64,000 nucleotides of DNA, taken from contig CM043963.1 of NCBI GenBank assembly GCA_014529385.2, forward strand, positions 106,421,912 through 106,485,911, given 5' to 3'. The translations under genes and the position numbers were made by a program. The stretch is from Adiantum capillus-veneris (taxonomy: Eukaryota; Streptophyta; Polypodiopsida; Polypodiales; Pteridaceae). Shown here in pieces: positions 11,641 through 23,900 of the stretch (the stretch's first letter is position 1; every line of letters begins with the position of its first letter). The notes below the pieces were generated by a model. That model worked only from the letters and a program-made list of their open reading frames with translations, was not told the DNA's origin and ran no database searches.

Positions 11641-13350
11641 CTCTTAGTTCTTGAGTCTGGATCACTTCCATTGAAGTTTTGGGTATGGAGAGAGTCATGG
11701 AGTACATGGTTAAGATACAGAAAATCCCTTTACATTGACTTCCAACAATTGCATGGGAAGCAAGTTATAAGGCCCAAAGACACACAAAAGAAAAACCGTT
11801 TTTTCTTTGGCCATACTCATAGTTGTGAGTGGATAAGTTATATTAACTTAGTAGAAGAATGTACAAAAGACCTTAAGCACAACTCGTGCCTTGAGGGATC
11901 ATCAATACTACGGAGGGCCAATTTGGTAGCAGATGAGAGAGAGCTACTTGATATAGATACAATGTCTCCCCCCATTCTAGGGACTCTGCATCTCTACCAC
12001 ATTTATAAACAAGCTCACTTAGGATACCCACCAGCCTTAGTTTTGCCCAGTGCACTAGTTCTACAAGAAAAACTATTATACCAAAGATTTTGTTTGTGCT
12101 AATCCTAAAAAGAAATTCACGTACAAACATAAAAAGAAGAGCTCCAAGAAGAAGAAGTTCACAAGAAAATCTCAACACTGATTCTAAAAAAATGTAAATC
12201 TACCTCTTCAAAAAATGATAACAAATATTCTCTATGTGGAAAAATATGACATTGGGCCTGTAAATGTCCTAAGAAGAAGAAATTGATTGATTTCAAAAAT
12301 ATTATTCTTGAATAAGGATATAGCTATTATGAGCTATCATCAAAAGAAATCTCTAACTTTGAGTTCAATATTACTCAATTTAAAGTGAAGCCTCTTCGTC
12401 AACAAAGCACACCTTTGATTCCAAATTGGAACCTCTATAGCTCTCAATGTCATGAGCTTAAAAATATTTCATGCCAACTTCCTTCAATCCCTAACATTGG
12501 AAAAATTTGTTTCAAGGTAAGCGTCCTTCACATAAATACAAGTTTGAAGAGTCTAAAGCAAGTAATTCATATTCTATTTGAGACTTGAAAAATTTGATAA
12601 GAAAGTTCAAGATAAAATATCTACTTATCAAAAGTAGTTAAAAACTTTTCTAGAAGAAGCAAGAAAATTTAAGTCACTTACTTTAGAAAAAATGGTCATT
12701 CCTACCTTAGCCAATAAAATGCAAATGAAACAAACTAAAGATAGTAAACATATCTTTGAGAACAATCTCATACATAATTTGGTAAGTCACAAAAATAAAG
12801 GCCAAATCAATGTATGGACTACCATCAGGAAGAGATCCTTTTTCATCTTCCTTTAGCTTTGGTTATTAAGAATGGTAATATCTTATAGATCTTCCCTACG
12901 TCACACAACACATTTCCTTTCTCTTATGACCAATTCCTTCAAAGGAGAGTGAGCTTAAGCCACGTGAGGAACTTCTTGCAAAACTAGAAGCACTTGCTCA
13001 TCTCAACACTTGAGAGGAAACTCGTCACTCTCTACAAGGAGTGAAATACTCCAATCAACAACAACATAAAAAATTGTACCCACAACATTATCTCTTACCA
13101 AAAATCCCATCAACGCCATCAACACCAATTGCACCTACAATTGGTATAGGTAGCTCTTGCCAAAAGAGATTTAAATCCTTAAGGAATCAATAACATTGTT
13201 CAAGTAGCAAAAGATTCACTCATCGAGTGAAGAGTGTGCAGAGTTACACATGGACAATAAATTCAAATATGTTGATTGCATCATTCTACCATTAACAAAA
13301 GATGGTGAAGTAATTGGAAGAAATCCTCCATTAACACTTGTTCTGTAATC
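11641..13350 (+). pseudogene. Decayed coding region with basic stretch and CCHC-like knuckle (retroelement or pararetrovirus-like)
   Basis: Frames are heavily broken. Near 12090-12175 one frame encodes a very Lys-rich segment. Near 12215-12285 another encodes a zinc-knuckle-like pattern (one Cys position altered, one stop inside) followed by Lys-rich residues, and then an acidic segment. Downstream patches (around 12800-13130 and 13250-13345) also look protein-coding by composition, for example a YVDCIILPLTKDG segment. A basic region followed by a CCHC knuckle is typical of the capsid end of plant pararetroviruses and of retroelement gag. I cannot separate these two origins. Confidence 0.33.
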
Positions 13351-14500
13351 GAACACTCAAGTGTCCTAAGTGTCATGTTTTTCTAGCAGCTTGCATAATT
13401 ATTTGATGAGTCTAGAAAAAATATTTATATGTCACGTGCATACATTAGGCCAGTTATGAGGTGAATAACATAGCCAAATTTTACTTTTGCCAGAATTAAT
13501 ACAAATTATGATGATAAGTTTTAAGATGAAAAAATCATAGAAATTTAGTACAATTTTAAAAAAAAATCCATAACGTGAGTATAACTTCTCATCAAAATAA
13601 GATTTTGCAGAGATTTTAAGGTGTATGGATAGGAAAAGGCTTATATAAGCAAGAAATTAAGCTTCATAACCTAGTTATGGGACTAGATTTTTGTTATAAT
13701 TAAAAAAAACAAAATCTTGAAAATGTTGATAAAGAGGAAAAATTTGGTCTTTCAAGGCCTCTTTTTAAAAACTTTATAGTGCATGATTTCTTGCAAAAAA
13801 AAACAATGCAATGAAAAACTAATAAAAATGTGTATATAAATTCTCCAGTTGTGTCCATATGAGGTATTTGTATACAAATAAGTGACATGAATGAAAAAAA
13901 ATCCAAAAGTGGACTTTATTTTGAGGCTTATCTATGATAAATAAAAAATCAAAATAACAACATGCACACTTTCTGGAATATGACATAAATCACCAAACGT
14001 GTCTTGCATAAACATCAAAAAGTATCACCTTATGTGATGGACTCATAGATCTACTATATATGCATTACGACACATTGCAAATTTGTAAAAACTAAATGTT
14101 TTGTGTGATCGCTATTTGAATTTATAAACATTGCATATTTGACCACACAAATTTGTATTTTAATTCTAGTCACAAAGGATTTTTTCTCACATGAAAATTG
14201 CAAAAATATTAAACACATATGAAAGTAGCTACTATCAATTATTGCATGCACCTTGCTCATTTTTTTCTTAGACTAGAGTACAAGTTCTAATGAAACATTG
14301 AGTGATGTTTTGCGAAGGTGCTTTTCATGAGTGTAGTTACTATTGAGGTTTTGTACAAAAGTGATGGATTATAAATTTTATGAGTACTTTGAATAATATT
14401 TTATAAGTTTGCAAAAGAATTTCTTGAGATGTTTTCTTGATTTCATGTACCATTTTATTTAAATTCATGAAAAAAGAACACTTTTGGGACCAAACTGATG
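13351..14500. other. AT-rich stretch without recognised content
   Basis: About 1.15 kb of AT-rich sequence with only short accidental ORFs. It separates two patches of decayed coding sequence on the plus strand and could be an insertion, but I see no terminal repeats. Confidence 0.3.
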
Positions 14501-15480
14501 TTAAGAGAACCTCATCCATATAGTAAAGGTAAAGAGCCTCAAGAAAAAGATCATGTCTCAATAAAACTAAGAGAGATAAGTGAAGAAGAGAGACCATAGA
14601 TCTTAGAATCTATAGCTATCAATATCAATGGTATTCCTACAGAAGATCTACCATTTCTAACCCCTAATAAAGAAAAGGTACACTCTTCCATCTGAGATTC
14701 TTATGAAAAATATGAAACAATTTCAAATTTGGAATACCCTCCTAGAGTTCATTCTAATGATGATTAAAGCTCAAAGGATACATCCTACTCTTGCAATACA
14801 AAGAGCACCAAAGTGAAATTACTAGAGAAGGCTTTTTGATAATGTCGATGTTGCAAAATCCAATTAAGACTCATAAACCATCCTAATTAAACCATCCTTG
14901 ATAATTAGATGCTATACATGTTATGAAAATTATCATTAAAGCTCCAAAAAATTCGTGGATCAATCCTATTAGAAAACAAGTTCAACAAGGGATTCATGAC
15001 CCCAACAAAGCTTCAAACCTTTGCTAAGGCAATGGATGAATGGGAAAGACAATATCAAATCAAAAAATGATAATCTATACAAAGCATAAAAAAAGGTAAG
15101 CAACTAGAAGAAGATAGGTTCTACCTAAGAATCACCCAATCAAGAATTCAAGAGGATACAAGCTTGATTTTCACCAAAATGGAGAGACTCCTAGAAGAAT
15201 TTAATGGCATTAATAACAAAGTATGTCAGAACAAGAAATTCATTGTAGACAACAAAGCCTCAAGAGGATTGAAAGTCCCCTGGAGGAGTTCATCCTCTAA
15301 CAACAAGAAGAAAACCAAGAACCAATAAATGAAGACACTAGTCTATCACCTCTAAAAGGAGTCTCCATTTTTGTAATCTTGAATGAAGAAGTTCAAAATT
15401 CCCTAAATTTTATACTAGATACAAGAGCCAGATTATCAATGCTTAATGAAAGGTTGATTCTTGATTTTTTTTTTGGGAAA
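14501..15480 (+). pseudogene. Decayed coding region ending in an aspartic-protease-like segment
   Basis: Several frames carry protein-like patches, such as GIPTEDLPFLTP near 14625 and a PLEEFIL-like patch near 15275. At 15379-15500 a segment NFILDTRARLSMLNERLI resembles a retropepsin active site in which the expected DTGA reads DTRA, so it would be inactive. Together with the knuckle-like region upstream this suggests a coat/gag-then-protease order. The decay prevents family assignment. Confidence 0.35.
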
Positions 15481-16744
15481 ATGTTGATAAACTTATCATC
15501 ATACAATGTGTTATTGAGCAGAGGCTGGGAGGATTGCTTTGCATTGAGTATACTTTGCTCTTGGGAGCAGCTAACTATGTGGATCTCTATGAAGATCCAA
15601 CCTGTAAATGGCGGGCCCCATGGGCCACTTGTTTGTGGAACTCTGTGCTTAATCCTCTATAGTAGTAGCTCCTTCTAGGGATCTGCTCCTGGAAGAAGTC
15701 CTCTGACAATGAGCTTCCCAAGGAGAGCTCTACTCTGTCATGCTGGGTCAATGATCTCGAGGCCTCCTTGAGATTGAGGAAGTGTAATGACCTCCCAAGA
15801 GACCTTGGCTCGTGTTGACTGTGTATCATGCCTTGACTGTATGCCTTGGCCAAAAAAAATTCATGATTAACCGTTGAAGCTGGTTTGTGTGTGGAGCCAG
15901 GAGGGCTACCTAGGTTATGTTGAGTTTGTCGAGGAGTGTGCCGGCTTGGAGCATTTGTACATGGTTGTTTTGATGATAGTGAAGCCATCATTACCCTCTC
16001 TTTTGTGTTGATTTTCCCTTCCCCTTCTCTTCACTGCTTGTTGTGTGCGTGCATTTCCAAGCATGTGTCAATAGATGTGCTCCCCCAAGGTCCTATGGTG
16101 CAAAGAGGGATTGAGAGAGGTTGTGTGTGTGTGTGTATGGAAGGCATCAAATTGAGTTGTGCGGGATGTTTGGGCTAGTTTGATGTGTTGCACTGAGTGT
16201 GTGCATCATTTTGTGTCCAAATTGTGGTCTTCCTATGCATAGTGTTGAATTTTAAAAATGAACTCTAGTGGATTGGGGCACTATATGAATAATACTTGGA
16301 ACAACCAGAATACCAATTTTTTCATACCTATGTTTCCAATTTAGCTATGATATGATCGTCAAAAATGATATTCAAGATAGATTGCAGCCTATTACATTTG
16401 ACTATGAATATTTTTTATTCAAATGGAAGTAAATAGATTGACTTGCCCCTATCCTACATCAAATTGGACATAACATTGCTTTGTATGAATGGTCAAATTT
16501 ATATGTGCATGAATCCAACTCATCCAAAATGTAGCTACATTTCAATGCCTTAGGAAACTAGTTCTAAAGAGAGAAAGATGTTGGACCAATGAGAGACGAG
16601 TCACCATAATGGAGGTTCATAACCTTTTTATTTCTATCTCAGTTTGTTTCTTATGGCACCAAAAAGACTCCAAAAGTCTGAATATTGAGACGACACAAAT
16701 CTTCACTTTGTTAGGAGTGAAAGAAAACTACTTTTCTATCTCAA
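15481..16744. other. Unassigned spacer
   Basis: About 1.26 kb. Open stretches exist on both strands (for example 15587-15991 minus and 15936-16178 plus), but none shows a recognisable motif. Short TG repeats occur near 16124-16136. I see no supported feature here. Confidence 0.3.
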
Positions 16745-17138
16745 TGATCTCATAAAATCTAATATCTAACCAACCCAAATGATTTTCTCATACTAAACTG
16801 ATCATTTAATGTGGGAGAATAAATGAGAACAAGGGTTAGAATATAGACATGTGCTTATGGATCTATCTCAACACGGGGCCAAGGTTAAAGGGGTCCCAAT
16901 GAGAGATGGTATGTCAAAGAGAAAGGCTAGCTAATGGAGCTTAAAGACCTTAGGTTTAGCTTCATTAAAGACCTCCAAAGGTTAGTGCTAAAAGTACTTT
17001 GACCTTAGGCAAGCTAAGGTTGTTCTTGAGGTGGGAACCCAACCCAAGCTTGAGGTGCTTGTCATGCTTGCTGACTAAGGTTCTTGAGGTGTTTGTCGTG
17101 CTTGCTGACTAAGGTGCTTGAGGTGCTCGATGTCCTTC
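16745..17138 (+). mobile_element. LTR D, left part (old chromovirus-family LTR)
   Basis: Starts TGATCTCATAAA and follows the copy A LTR block by block, including AAATGATTTTCTCAT, the TTAAAGACC blocks and the following GT-rich part. It contains a 34-bp tandem repeat with units starting at 17052, 17086 and 17120. It is interrupted at 17138 by a copia element and resumes at 31559. It is more diverged than LTRs A and B, and no internal region is attached. Confidence 0.65.
17134..17138. repeat. Target-site duplication CCTTC (left) of the copia element
   Basis: CCTTC at 17134-17138 is repeated exactly at 31554-31558, directly outside the two copia LTRs. This is the expected 5-bp duplication and proves one insertion event. 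Confidence 0.92.
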
Positions 17139-17330
17139 TGTTGGGGTATAAAGCCCAATGTGGTCGCCCAGGTAAGTGGGCGGGCCGCGAGGTATGTACA
17201 CATATTCTTTTGTAAAAACCTAATAAGAACTCACTATGCTCTACACATTACAGTAGAGCGAGTTCACCATATCGTCGTGCTCTTCTTCTCGCACTCTCTC
17301 TCGCATCGCACTTCCGCTCGTACTCCTTCA
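17139..17330 (+). mobile_element. Copia 5' LTR
   Basis: 192 bp, TGTTGGGGTATAAAG to TACTCCTTCA. The TATA-like TATAAAG is only 9 bp from the LTR start, which makes U3 extremely short. It matches the 3' LTR at 31362-31553. Confidence 0.95.
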
Positions 17331-17332
17331 AC

Positions 17333-17344
17333 TGGTATCAGAGC
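17333..17344 (+). promoter_or_regulatory. Copia primer binding site (initiator tRNA-Met)
   Basis: TGGTATCAGAGC begins two bases after the 5' LTR and is complementary to the 3' end of plant initiator tRNA-Met, the usual primer for plant copia elements. Confidence 0.93.
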
Positions 17345-18390
17345 TCAGATTGAGGCTCGGGGCAGCACTGCAGGAGGCTAGAGTCACCAACTTAGATTGG
17401 AGTGAAATTCGACAGGCGAAGACACGGCCCCAAATTTCATTCTGAGGTCATCTCGGCCACCGTTCGGCTTCGACAAAGGTCTACGCAGGCCATTTTCGAC
17501 TACGTGGTCTCGACGGGTGCAGATCCGACTCTGCAAATTTGGGGTTTTCAGCCTACGACTGCAGGTGCTGAGGATATCGACACACCCAGAGTGTTGATTT
17601 GTGGCTGTCTACACATCGAAGGACGGCTCACAGTTCTTGGAGGCGTGTCACATACAACACGGGCGCATCTACACACAGACTGTAGGTGACATCCACTAGT
17701 TCATCAGGTAGCTTGTGTTTGCTGCTTGATATCCCAGATTTCATCGTGACATTGCACGTACTTCCACATGGGATGTATTGTTAGAGATGATGTATGTTTG
17801 TTGAGGGTTTGCTGGCTGTGAGTCACGCAACAAACAACCGCCGTAGCGGTTACAACATAGAGTGGGAAATTTGTGGATGTATGACTTTGTGGGAAGTCTA
17901 TGTACTGTCAGATTTACTGCAGCCTTTGTTGAGGGTCGAGTGAGGTTCTATTGAGCTGGGGGATTCTCGAATGTTGAGATCCTTTCGGTGATACAGATCT
18001 TGGAGCGATCCCTCGAGCACCCTTAGATAGGCAACTACGATGTATTGACTGTAAGTTAGACAGTTGGGATTGCATCTTTGCTTTACTGCCGTTGAGGCAT
18101 TGTCGCAGTCTATGCTTACAGGACAGTGACAGGATAGTCAGAGACAGTACAGGTGCAGGACAGGTTTACCCACAGCTTACAGTGTTAGAGAGACAGTGGT
18201 TTTTTCAGCTGTTTTTTGGTATGTTTTTAGTACACCAGAGCCATTTTACAAAGGAGACTCTGCCAAAATTTTTGCAGAATCTGAAGCTTTCTTGGTTCAT
18301 TTGACAGGTTGATATTGGTTTAGAGGTCAGTTTACAAGGGAAAATCTGCCAAATTTTTCCCAGGAAAGTAAACTACTGTGAAGCGTAGCT
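17345..18390 (+). other. Copia untranslated leader
   Basis: About 1.05 kb between the primer site and gag. An open stretch at 17402-17689 has no recognisable domain. Leaders of this length are known in plant retrotransposons and may carry packaging or dimerisation signals; none can be named here. Confidence 0.6.
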
Positions 18391-18957
18391 ACGGCTCGAT
18401 CACAGGACACTACTCTTTACAATATCAAGAAGCTGGATGGAACCAATTTCCCATTGTGGAAGAAGCAGATTTGGCACGTGTTGGTACAAAATAAGCGGAT
18501 AAAACCTATAAAGCTCAAGGGGATAAAACCAGAAGATATGGACGAAGATGAATGGAGCGAAATGGATGAATTGGCACTTTCTACCATTATGCTGACTTTG
18601 GCAGAAAGCATTTACTTCAATGTAGCAGACGAGATGTCGGTTTATCAAGCATGGTTAAAGCTGAGTGATCTTTATGAGAAGCAGAGTGGAACTTCACAGG
18701 TATACTGGCTTAAGAAGCTTGTTGACTTGAAGATGAAAGAAGGGACACCTATGTCCAATCATCTGAATGAATTCAACACAATCTATAGTCAGTTGTCAGC
18801 TCAAGGTGTCAAGTTTGATGAACCTGTTAGAGCTATGTTCCTGTTGATAACATTGCCGGAAAGTTGGGACACTTTTCGCACAGCTTTGAGTAATTCTGCA
18901 CCTCAAGATGGTTTGAACATAGCAGGTGTAGAAGGAAGTTTGCTTACTGAAGAAACC
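18391..18957 (+). pseudogene. Copia gag, first part, cut by copy B
   Basis: Gag capsid of the plant copia type: KLDGTNFPLWKKQI, then a YQAWLKLSDLYEKQSG segment and LKMKEGTPMSNHLNEFN, ending in LPESWDTFRTALSN. The only plausible initiator in frame after the TGA at 18379 is an ACG at 18391, so the ATG was probably lost by T-to-C change. The frame stops at the AACC duplication at 18954-18957 and resumes in the same phase at 27860, as GAA GAA ACC followed by AAT AGA. This shows that copy B inserted into an open gag. Confidence 0.88.
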
Positions 18958-20551
18958 TGTAACATTTAATGGCCTAATATCTTATTTGTAGCGGAAATTA
19001 GCATGAACATAGTGGGCATTTCATTAGAATAGATTCCTAATGAGAATTACAAGAGTGCTTGGGTGGAGAGAGCAACAAAAAGCATAACACCTAGTTAGAT
19101 AGCATCGACAATACTTTCAAAAGAGAGAGCAATTAAGCTATTGACAACAGTTGAGGACCGGATTTGCATGGAGCCGGTCCCCCCTCCAAAAGGCTTTGTA
19201 TTATGGTTTCTCCCATCAAGAGAGACATTGTACAATACAATTCTTTGTGTTCCTTCAAGACTAGCTAGTGCAATGAAGATGGAAGCTTCATACACCAAGC
19301 AAAACACTTAATCAAACACAACTTGAATTATCCCCGTTCTCAGACCCAAGACCTCACACACCTTCGAAGATGGTGAGAGCTAGCAGGGTATGAGAGTAGA
19401 TTGAGAGGAAAAAGAAGTATCTTACGAGAAAGAAGTACATCTCCTCACATAATCACTCATATTAGCATAGCTTAGCTTAGTAATTAGCTTGGTAGAGAAG
19501 ATGAGCATGCATTGAAGCTTGGCTCTTGGTTGGATTTGCATCCACATGCCAAGAGAGTGTTGATGTAGGCTTCTATCTCACAAGCTTGGAGTAGGTGATG
19601 AGCTCTCCATTAAAGCTTGGGAGGAGATAGAGTATTTTCCCTTCACACATGGTCAAGTGTGAGAGTGTGTGTGTCCATGCCAAGCAAAAATCAGCCCCCT
19701 CTCTCTCTTGGGCGAGCCCTAGCTGCTAAGTTAGTCTGGCTTTTGCCTCATTGGACCTCCCCAGGTCAAGCCAATAGGGATTAAGCAGCATAAGTGATAG
19801 CCTTCTGACATGTGTCCCTCTTTCCCCTTTTGTGAGAGCTTTAGATAATTAAATAATTAAACTAAACTCTCATTGGATCCCTTTGCCTCCTGGCCAATAG
19901 GAATCAGGCAAGCCATGGGGCTCCTGAATGCTCATTGGACCCCTTGGGAGACTGCCCAATAGTCTTCTAGGACACTTAATTCTTATTGGTTTCTTTTATT
20001 AAATGTTTTTAAATTAATTAAACTAGATTTACTCTAGCCTAATTCTCATTGGTCCACTTCAAGGGTCTTCCAATAGGAATTGGGCACACCTTGTGGGCAT
20101 CTGGCCTAGGGAGCTGACATGTGTCCCTCATTCCCTTTGTGTAAAGGGAGCCTGTGTGTGTGTGTGTGTGTGGCTTTCTCTCTCATCCCCTAGCTTTGGG
20201 GCTCGCCCCCTCCCATGTAGGGATGTAGAAAGACTTTTTGGGCACACACTAAGCATCCAATTTTCCCTAAGGTTGACCTTTGGACACAACCTTTGAATTT
20301 TGGAACCTTAGCATTTTGGAAGTCTTAATGGGCTGAACCTTAGGGTCTTTTTAGCCCGTTGTTTCACATGGCTCTTTTGCAGATGACCCCCCCTTTGGAT
20401 CCCTATTTTCCCTCCTTTGGATCCCTACTGTGGCCGGTCTGCTAACTTAACCAATATTCTAGCTTTTTCTCCCTTGGCACTTCCCCACATTAAATGATCA
20501 GTTTAATATGAGAAAATCATTTAGGAGAATTAGATATTGATTATTATGACA
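18958..20551 (-). mobile_element. Copy B 3' LTR
   Basis: In element orientation it starts TGTCATAATAATC (at 20551) and ends AATGTTACA (at 18958). It carries a TG/CA microsatellite near 20155-20171 and alternating blocks with ATTGG/CCAAT words. It is paired with 26262-27855. Confidence 0.95.
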
Positions 20552-20909
20552 TTACCTCTCTCTTGAAATCATAGTCGTCCTCGACTATGGTGTAGAGAAG
20601 ATAAAGCATATGCATGAGTCCTTTTCTTAGCGGGTAGAGGATCCCTATGTTACCCTACGACATCATTCCATAATGGATGACTAGTCCATTTGGTGCTTGA
20701 GAGCCTGAGGCTGCCGCAAGCATGTCTGCACATTAGTCCTATCAGTCTTCCATAGTAGAGTGACAAGCTCTACTTGGTGTTCGGGAGACGTCGTCTCCGC
20801 AAACTTGATCTAAGCATGCATACTACTTCATTTTTGTGCACAAATAAAGAAAAAGAGAGTCTTATAAGACAAAAAAAATTTGTTCATTTTTATCATTTTG
20901 TACATTTGC
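20552..20909 (-). other. Copy B 3' untranslated spacer with polypurine tract
   Basis: Non-coding 358 bp between the chromodomain stop and the 3' LTR. The PPT in element orientation is AAGAGAGAGGTAA, covering about 20552-20564. It matches the copy A spacer. Confidence 0.8.
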
Positions 20910-23900
20910 TTACTCTTGGGAAACATTGTAAGCATTGACAAGGTTTAGGTTATCCTTTAATTGTATGCCTTGCATCCATCTAGCATCTTCAAAAGGATAA
21001 TTCTTAAACTTAATAAGATATCGTCGGATAGTCTTACCGCCTCTTAATACCTTGTCTTCATGTCGGAGAATGGACTCGGGCTGCAGCACCTCCTCGTGGT
21101 CCTCGATCTCCGGTGGGTCTTCAATAGTTGGTTCCTGAGGTGGCTCTCCTTTGTAAGGCTTCAAGAGGCTCACATGAAAAGCATTGTGTATGAGCCAATG
21201 ATTGGGCAACTTAAGTTGATAGGCCATCTCATTGATTGGCCTAAGAATCTGGAAGGGACCATAGTACCTTTTTGCTAGTTTAGCATAGTACTTTTGGTGG
21301 CCCGTAGGATTCTTGCCCATCGTGTGCCTTAATCGAGCCTTGGGAAACTTTAACAAGACCCAATCGTTTTCTTTAAAGGCTTGGGCTCTTCTGTGCTTGT
21401 CAGCAGCAGCCTTTTGCCTTTACTGTGAGATAGAGATAGCATCCTTAATCTTTTGGAAAGATTCTTGTAGGTCTCGGCTATACTCATCTGCAGCGAAGAT
21501 CTTCCCATGTACCTTAAGTAACAAGGGACTTTTTGATCTTCCCTCAATTACCTCGAAAGGTGCTTTTCCTGTGGAAGTATGTACAGTGTTATTGTAAGCA
21601 TACTCTACTAAGGGTAAGTACTTCTCCCATTGGGATCTTTGATCTACTTCCGTTACATAGGCTTTTAGTAGATCAAGAATGGTTAGGTTAGCTATTTCAC
21701 TTTGGCCATCAGTTTGTGGATGATAGGCCGAAGAGAAGTTTAGCCTTGTTCCTAAATTCTCAAAGAGACCCTTCCAGAAATTACTGGTCATTCTAGGATC
21801 TCTATCCGACACTATGGACATTGGCAAGCCATGGTACTTGAAAATTTGTGAAATGAAGAGGGTTGCCATTTGATGGGCTTTGATAGTCTTTTTGACAGGT
21901 ATAAAATGAGCTTGTTTACTGAACCTGTCTACTATCGTCCATATTCCCGTATTCCCATGGATAGACTTAGGCAATCCAAAGATAAAATCCATGGATATGC
22001 TCTCCCACGGTGAATTAGGGATTGGCAAGGGTTGAAGCAATCCAAGTTGCTTCCCTCTATCAAATTTTGTCTTTTGACATACCACACATTTGGAAACATA
22101 CTCATGTATGTTCACTTTCATGGTAGGCCAATAGAAATATGTTTCAATTCCCTTTAGGGTAGACTGAATCCCTCTATGCCCCGCATATGGGGGAGCATGA
22201 GATTCATACATTACTTTCTCACGTAGTGAGTTAGTAACGCATAGTCTATTGCCATAGAGAAGATAACCATCTTGTAAAGTAAATGGTTCTTCTTTCTTCC
22301 CTAATGCAAGGGCTGAAATCACATCTCTAAAATCGGGATCAATAGCATACTCATCTATCATTAAAGATAGATCATTGTGAGTTGCTATGGAAACCGCATT
22401 CACTCTCGGTCATCTTGAGAGTGCATCGGCTACTTGATTATGCTTGCCAGCAATGTGAGCAATATGAAAATGAAATTGCGAAAGGAAATTTGCCCACCTC
22501 ATTTGTTTGTCGGAGAGCTTGGTCTGCGTCATGAAGTACTTAAGACTTTGGTGATCCGTTCGCAGAATGAAAGGAGTCCCCAATAAATAGTGCTTCCATG
22601 AGTCTAAGGCATGTAGAACTGCAAGGAGTTCTTTTTCGTATATGCCTAGAGCTTGCTCAACAGGGTCGAGCCTTCGACTCTCATAGCCTATGGCGTGCCC
22701 TTCTTGGAGCAAAACAGCCCCAAGGCAATCACCACAAGCATCACATTGGACCTCAAATGGTTTTGAGAGATCCGGTAGTGTAAGCACAGGTTGAGAGATA
22801 AGCTTTTCTTTAAGCTTTTCGAAAGCATTGTTCTCCTTAGCAGACCACGTATACCTAACATTTTTCTTTGTTAGGTCATGTAATGGTCCCGCAATTTGTG
22901 AGAACTTTTCTATGAAGCGTCTATAGTATGCACACATACCTATAAAGCTTCTTAGTTCATGAAGATTCCTGGGTTTAGGCCATCCTTTTATTACCTCTAA
23001 CTTGGATGGATCCATTTGGATTCCATCTTGAGAGATAATGTGACCTAAATATTGAATCTCTTGCAAGAAAAATTCACTTTTCTTTCGATTAACATAAAGT
23101 TTATTCTCTCTTAAAACTTGAAATATTACCTGGAGGTGTTGCTTATGTTCCTCTAATGAATTAGAGTAGATGATAATATCATCAAAGAACACTCCAGTGA
23201 AGGTTCGATGAGGTCTGAACAGCTTCTCCATCAAGCGGTTAAATGTGGCTGGTGCATTAGTCAAGCCAAAAGGCATGACAATGTATTCGTAAAGACCAAA
23301 TGTAGTACGAAATGCGGTCTTTACAATGTCTTGATCAACTATCCTTATTTGATGATAGCCACTTTTTAGGTCAATCCTACTGAAGTAGGTCGATCCTTGT
23401 AGCTTATCAAATAGGTCTTCTACCCGTGGAACGGGAAACCTATTCTTGATAGTGATCCTATTTAGTGCTCTATAGTCGACACACATACGATATGTGCCGT
23501 CTTTCTTTTGCACTAATAGCACAGGTGAGCAAAATGGAGATGAGCTAGGCCTAACCATGCCCTTCTCAACTAACTCATGCACTTGCCGCATAATCTCCTC
23601 TTGTTGAGCTTGAGAAACTCTATAAGGAGGTTTGTTAGGCGGTGAACTTCCTGGAAGAAGTTCAATTGCATGGTCGTCATTACCTCGTTTAGGAGGTAGC
23701 TCACAAGGGATGTCGTCAATAAAGACATCTTGAAACCCCTTGAGAAAATTGGATAACTCTAATTCCTTTTGGTTGCTTTTATTTTCTTTTGCTAAAGCAT
23801 TAGGTTCATTTTGAGAATCTTTAACAAAAATCATGTACACGGAAATAGAGCTCTTTATTGACTTGTTGAAAGTTGGTGTATGTACAATGGGAATGGTGTT

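Noticed and set aside
15587-15991. Minus-strand open frame of 134 codons
   Set aside because: No motif, no conserved neighbour, unlikely composition; not annotated as a gene.
17402-17689. Open frame in the copia leader
   Set aside because: It lies in the untranslated leader upstream of gag and shows no domain; a regulatory upstream ORF cannot be shown.
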